Shown here piece by piece: positions 61,248-64,000 of a stretch of 64,000 bases of DNA. This stretch comes from CAVSIS01 sp963814875 (lineage in GTDB: Bacteria; Acidobacteriota; Thermoanaerobaculia; Thermoanaerobaculales; Sulfomarinibacteraceae): the NCBI GenBank assembly GCA_963814875.1, contig CAWFFJ010000022.1:124001-188000 (forward strand). The letters run 5' to 3'. The notes under the pieces were generated by a model. It saw only the letters and a program-made list of their open reading frames with translations. It ran no database searches and was not told the origin of the DNA. Position 1 is the stretch's first letter, and every line of letters starts with the position of its first letter. A program made the translations under genes and the position numbers.

Positions 61248-61454
61248 TCAGGTGTTCGGGTCGGCTGCCTTCTCGCGCATCGTTCGGTCATAGGCGGCCA
61301 TCGCGCTGCGGACGGTGTCAACCGCCTCGACCGGGCCGAAGAAGTCGTGCACCGCGACCTCCTTCTCCTCGAGGATCTTGTAGTTCTCGATAACTGCCTG
61401 GAACTCCTTCGGAGCGGCCGCGCCGATCGGGACGTCATGCCAGGGATGTGTCAC
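61248..61454 (-). CDS. Miniature inorganic pyrophosphatase-like protein (internal deletion)
   Basis: GTG at 61454 follows AGGAGG by 6 bases and gives 68 residues. The first 22 (HPWHDVPIGAAAPKEFQAVIE) match the N-terminus of family I inorganic pyrophosphatase, and the rest (NYKILEEKEVAVHDFFGPVE and a final helix with AMAAYDRTM) matches its C-terminal strand and helix. The whole metal-binding centre in between, with its conserved Asp residues, is missing. The junction is in frame and the ribosome binding site good, so the short protein is probably made. It cannot be an active pyrophosphatase; a regulatory or structural role, or a recent deletion, are the options. Confidence 0.7.
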   Translation of the reverse strand: MTHPWHDVPIGAAAPKEFQAVIENYKILEEKEVAVHDFFGPVEAVDTVRSAMAAYDRTMREKAADPNT

Positions 61455-61582
61455 TTCAGCCTCCTGTCGCCCGCACCTGCCGGCGCTTCGTGTCGCGATC
61501 CGGTCGCATTCTATGACGAATTCAGCCCTCCTCGCCCACGCTGTGCTCCCCTCTCGGCCGGCGATCTGAGATAATTCGCCCA

Positions 61583-64000
61583 ATGAAGATGACCCCCATG
61601 CTCGGCCAGTACCTGGAGCTCAAGCGCCAGGCCGGCGATGCCCTGCTCCTGTACCGCATGGGAGACTTCTACGAGCTGTTTTTCGAGGATGCTCAGACCG
61701 CGGCGCCGGTGCTCGGCATCGCACTGACCCGCCGCCGCCACAATGATGACGTCGAAGCGCCGATGTGCGGCGTCCCCCACCACGCCTTCGACGGCTACCT
61801 CGGCAAGCTCCTCCACGCCGGGTTCCGGGTCGCCGTCGCCGAACAGATGGAGGATCCGGCGACCGCCAAAGGGCTCGTTCGCCGCGAGATCATCCGTACC
61901 CACACCCCGGGGACGATCTCGGACACGTTGCTGCTCGATGGCACCGAACGCTGCTACCTCGCGGCATTCGGCGGCGACGGCGAAGGCGCAGCCCTGGCCT
62001 GGCTCGAGATCTCGACGGGCACCTTCGAGGGCTTGCGGTCGGCCGACACTGCCGCGATCACCGAGCATCTCGCCCGTCTGCGCCCCCGCGAGATCCTGGT
62101 CGCCGAGGGGTGGGACGAGTGGTCGACACTGTGGCCCGCCGACCTCCCGCGCGCGACGGTCACGCCTCTCCCGGCGGAGACCTTCTCGCCGACCGCCGGC
62201 GAGCGGCGGCTCAAGCGGGTGCTCCAGGTCAGCTCCCTGCGCGGCTTCGGGCTGATGCCCGGCGAGCCTCTGGTCGGCATGGCGGGCGCACTACTGGCCT
62301 ATGTCGAGTCGACCCAGCACGGGGCCGCGAGCCACGTGCGGCGCTTTCTCACGTGTGCCCCCGACGACGTGCTAGTGCTCGACCGTGCGACCCTGCGAAA
62401 CCTCGAGATCGAACGGGGGGCCGATGGGTCAAGCCGCGCGAGCCTGGTGGGCGAGCTCGACCAGACCCTGACCAGGATGGGCTCGCGCACCCTGCGCGAC
62501 TGGCTCGTCCGTCCGTCCGGCGACCTCGAGACGATCTCCGAGCGCCACCGCTCGGTCGCGGAGCTGCTCGATGATCCTGAGCTGTTGACGGATCTGCGCG
62601 ACACGCTCGACGGCCTGCCCGACCTCGAACGGCTCGCCGGCCGCGTCGGTCTTGGAATGCCGACGCCTCGCGAGCTGGCCAACCTCCGCGCAGGGCTCGA
62701 CGGCCTGCCCGACCTGCGCGCCGCCGCCATGCGGGCGACGTCCCCTCTGCTGCGCCGGCTGGCCGAGGAGCTCGATCCTCTCGAGGACCTCGCCGCCATC
62801 CTGCACCAGCGCCTCGTCGGCGAGCCGCCCGCGGTTGTCGGCCTCGGGGTGATCGCCGGCGGCTGGGACACGGAGCTCGACGAGCAGCGAAGAGTCGCTC
62901 GCGGCGGCAAGGAGCTTGTCGCCGAGATCGAGGCCGAAGAGCGCACCCGAACCGGGATCTCAGCACTCAAGGTTCGCTACAACAAGGTCTTCGGCTACTA
63001 CATCGAGGTCTCGAAGGCAAACAGCGCGCGGGTTCCGAGCCACTACGAGCGGCGCCAGACCCTGACCAACGCCGAGCGCTACGTGACCCCCGAGATCAAA
63101 GATCTGGAAGGGCGCATCCTGTCCGCGGAGGAACGGGCCCTGGCCCGTGAACGCGAGCTCTACGACGCCCTGATCACCGAGCTCGGCGGGCACGGACGGC
63201 GGATCGCCGGATGCGCCGAAAGGGTCGCCGGACTCGACGTGATCGCGGCGTTTGCCGACCGGGCGCGCCGCGCCGGCTACTGCCGGCCGACGGTCGAAAA
63301 CGGGGGCGAGCTGCTGATTCGAGAGGGCCGCCACCCGGTGCTGGAGACCCTCCAGCGCGACCCGCCGTTCATCTCCAACGATTGCCACCTCGACCCCGCC
63401 GAGCGCCAGATCGTGCTGCTGACAGGACCCAACATGGGAGGCAAGTCGACCTATTTGCGCCAGGTCGCGCTGATCACCCTGATGGCCCACGCAGGGTCGT
63501 TCGTCCCCGCGTCCGAGGCCACGATCCCGCTCACCGACCGCATCTTCACGCGGGTCGGGGCGTCCGACATGCTGGCTCGCGGCGAATCGACCTTCATGGT
63601 CGAGATGGTCGAGACTGCCAACATCCTGAACCATGCCACGCCGCGCTCCCTGGTGATCCTCGATGAGGTCGGCCGCGGCACGGCGACCTTCGACGGGCTG
63701 TCGCTCGCCTGGGCGATCGTGGAGTATCTCCACGACGTTCGCGAGCATGCCGCCAAGGTCCTGTTCGCGACCCACTACCACGAGCTCACCGACCTCGGGA
63801 GAAAGCTGCCTCGACTCGTCAACCGGTCGATGGCGGTCAAGGAGTGGAAGGGCTCGATCCTGTTCCTGCACCGTATCGCTGACGGCCCTGCCGACCGCTC
63901 CTACGGCATCCACGTCGCGCGCCTCGCCGGGGTCCCCGACGAGGTCTGCGTGCGTGCCGACGAGATTCTGGTCAACCTCGAGCGCCACGAACTCGACCTC
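61583..64000 (+). CDS. mutS: DNA mismatch repair protein MutS, 3' partial
   Basis: From ATG 61583 the frame stays open for 806 codons to the window edge; complete MutS has 850-880. It recognises mismatches and small loops. Seen in order: MLGQYLELKRQAGDALLLYRMGDFYELFFEDA with the mismatch-reading Phe and Glu of FYELF, the connector and lever domains, YNKVFGYYIEVSKANSARVP (clamp), then the ATPase: Walker A GPNMGGKSTYLRQVA, SDMLARGESTFMVEM, Walker B ILDEVGRGTATFDG and ATHYHELTDL. Divergent from the mini-pyrophosphatase gene, with 128 bases between. Confidence 0.97.
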   Translation, partial: MKMTPMLGQYLELKRQAGDALLLYRMGDFYELFFEDAQTAAPVLGIALTRRRHNDDVEAPMCGVPHHAFDGYLGKLLHAGFRVAVAEQMEDPATAKGLVRREIIRTHTPGTISDTLLLDGTERCYLAAFGGDGEGAALAWLEISTGTFEGLRSADTAAITEHLARLRPREILVAEGWDEWSTLWPADLPRATVTPLPAETFSPTAGERRLKRVLQVSSLRGFGLMPGEPLVGMAGALLAYVESTQHGAASHVRRFLTCAPDDVLVLDRATLRNLEIERGADGSSRASLVGELDQTLTRMGSRTLRDWLVRPSGDLETISERHRSVAELLDDPELLTDLRDTLDGLPDLERLAGRVGLGMPTPRELANLRAGLDGLPDLRAAAMRATSPLLRRLAEELDPLEDLAAILHQRLVGEPPAVVGLGVIAGGWDTELDEQRRVARGGKELVAEIEAEERTRTGISALKVRYNKVFGYYIEVSKANSARVPSHYERRQTLTNAERYVTPEIKDLEGRILSAEERALARERELYDALITELGGHGRRIAGCAERVAGLDVIAAFADRARRAGYCRPTVENGGELLIREGRHPVLETLQRDPPFISNDCHLDPAERQIVLLTGPNMGGKSTYLRQVALITLMAHAGSFVPASEATIPLTDRIFTRVGASDMLARGESTFMVEMVETANILNHATPRSLVILDEVGRGTATFDGLSLAWAIVEYLHDVREHAAKVLFATHYHELTDLGRKLPRLVNRSMAVKEWKGSILFLHRIADGPADRSYGIHVARLAGVPDEVCVRADEILVNLERHELDL

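Noticed and set aside
62960..63988. Long minus-strand frame opposite mutS
   Set aside because: The mutS frame has all expected motifs over the whole length; the antisense frame has none.

Overview
The window is GC-rich bacterial chromosome with normal Shine-Dalgarno signals. No rRNA or intact tRNA was seen, so the taxonomic call is inference. A homodimeric AceE-type pyruvate dehydrogenase, a secreted 'vegetative-fold plus lectin-like' protein of a kind I associate with Acidobacteriota (Thermoanaerobaculia-like genomes), many RAYT/REP-type repeats, and a core locus of mutS, metK and glutamate dehydrogenase suggest an uncultured Acidobacteriota-like organism. Conserved blocks alternate with accessory DNA.

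Layout. 0-4 kb: a frameshifted MgtC/DUF4010 membrane gene, a DEDDh-exonuclease-like gene and a Tat-exported NAD-epimerase-like gene. 4-11.3 kb: small lipoproteins and secreted proteins of unknown function, a zinc-ribbon membrane protein overlapping yidD, and a decayed IS3 element. 11.3-14.5 kb: gene debris, then a lower-GC defence operon on the minus strand (ThsB-like TIR protein, caspase-like protease, PIN-like protein) that resembles a TIR-caspase (type IV-like) Thoeris system. 14.8-17.3 kb: a complete IS66 element. 17.5-20.5 kb: paralogues and relics of the secreted proteins seen at 5-8 kb, IS3 debris, and the 5' half of a tRNA-Arg(CCT). 20.9-22.9 kb: a SAM-II-like riboswitch, an intrinsic terminator, metK and two tandem 62-residue paralogues. 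23-25.8 kb: a NotI-like restriction endonuclease, a C5 cytosine methyltransferase, a ribbon-helix-helix protein and a Vsr endonuclease. 26-30.2 kb: an AddA-like helicase-nuclease cut at its 5' end by a RAYT transposase unit that abuts an IS66 end. 30.2-32.4 kb: a TetR-SDR-NAD(P)-binding protein cassette. 32.5-40 kb: two near-identical copies of an IS110-family element plus a LytTR gene, in direct orientation, flanking two toxin-antitoxin modules and a second type of IS110 element.

40.8-64 kb is mostly core metabolism: pyruvate dehydrogenase E1 and E2, three proteins built on the ATP-grasp (pyruvate/PEP-binding) domain of PEP synthase/PPDK, a canonical glutamate dehydrogenase and a paralogue lacking all three active-site lysines, a metallophosphoesterase, a TolB-like lipoprotein, an internally deleted pyrophosphatase and mutS, which runs off the window. 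The arrangement (pyruvate oxidation, glutamate dehydrogenase with a probable regulatory subunit, and signalling-domain-fused pyruvate/PEP-binding proteins) suggests a carbon/nitrogen node with local regulation.

The most interesting items are the TIR-caspase operon with its PIN-like neighbour, the trio of incomplete PPDK-like proteins with receiver, GAF-like and nucleotidyltransferase domains around the two glutamate dehydrogenases, the SAM-II-like riboswitch outside its usual phyla, the lysine-less glutamate dehydrogenase paralogue, the miniature pyrophosphatase, and the REP/RAYT and segmental-duplication architecture.
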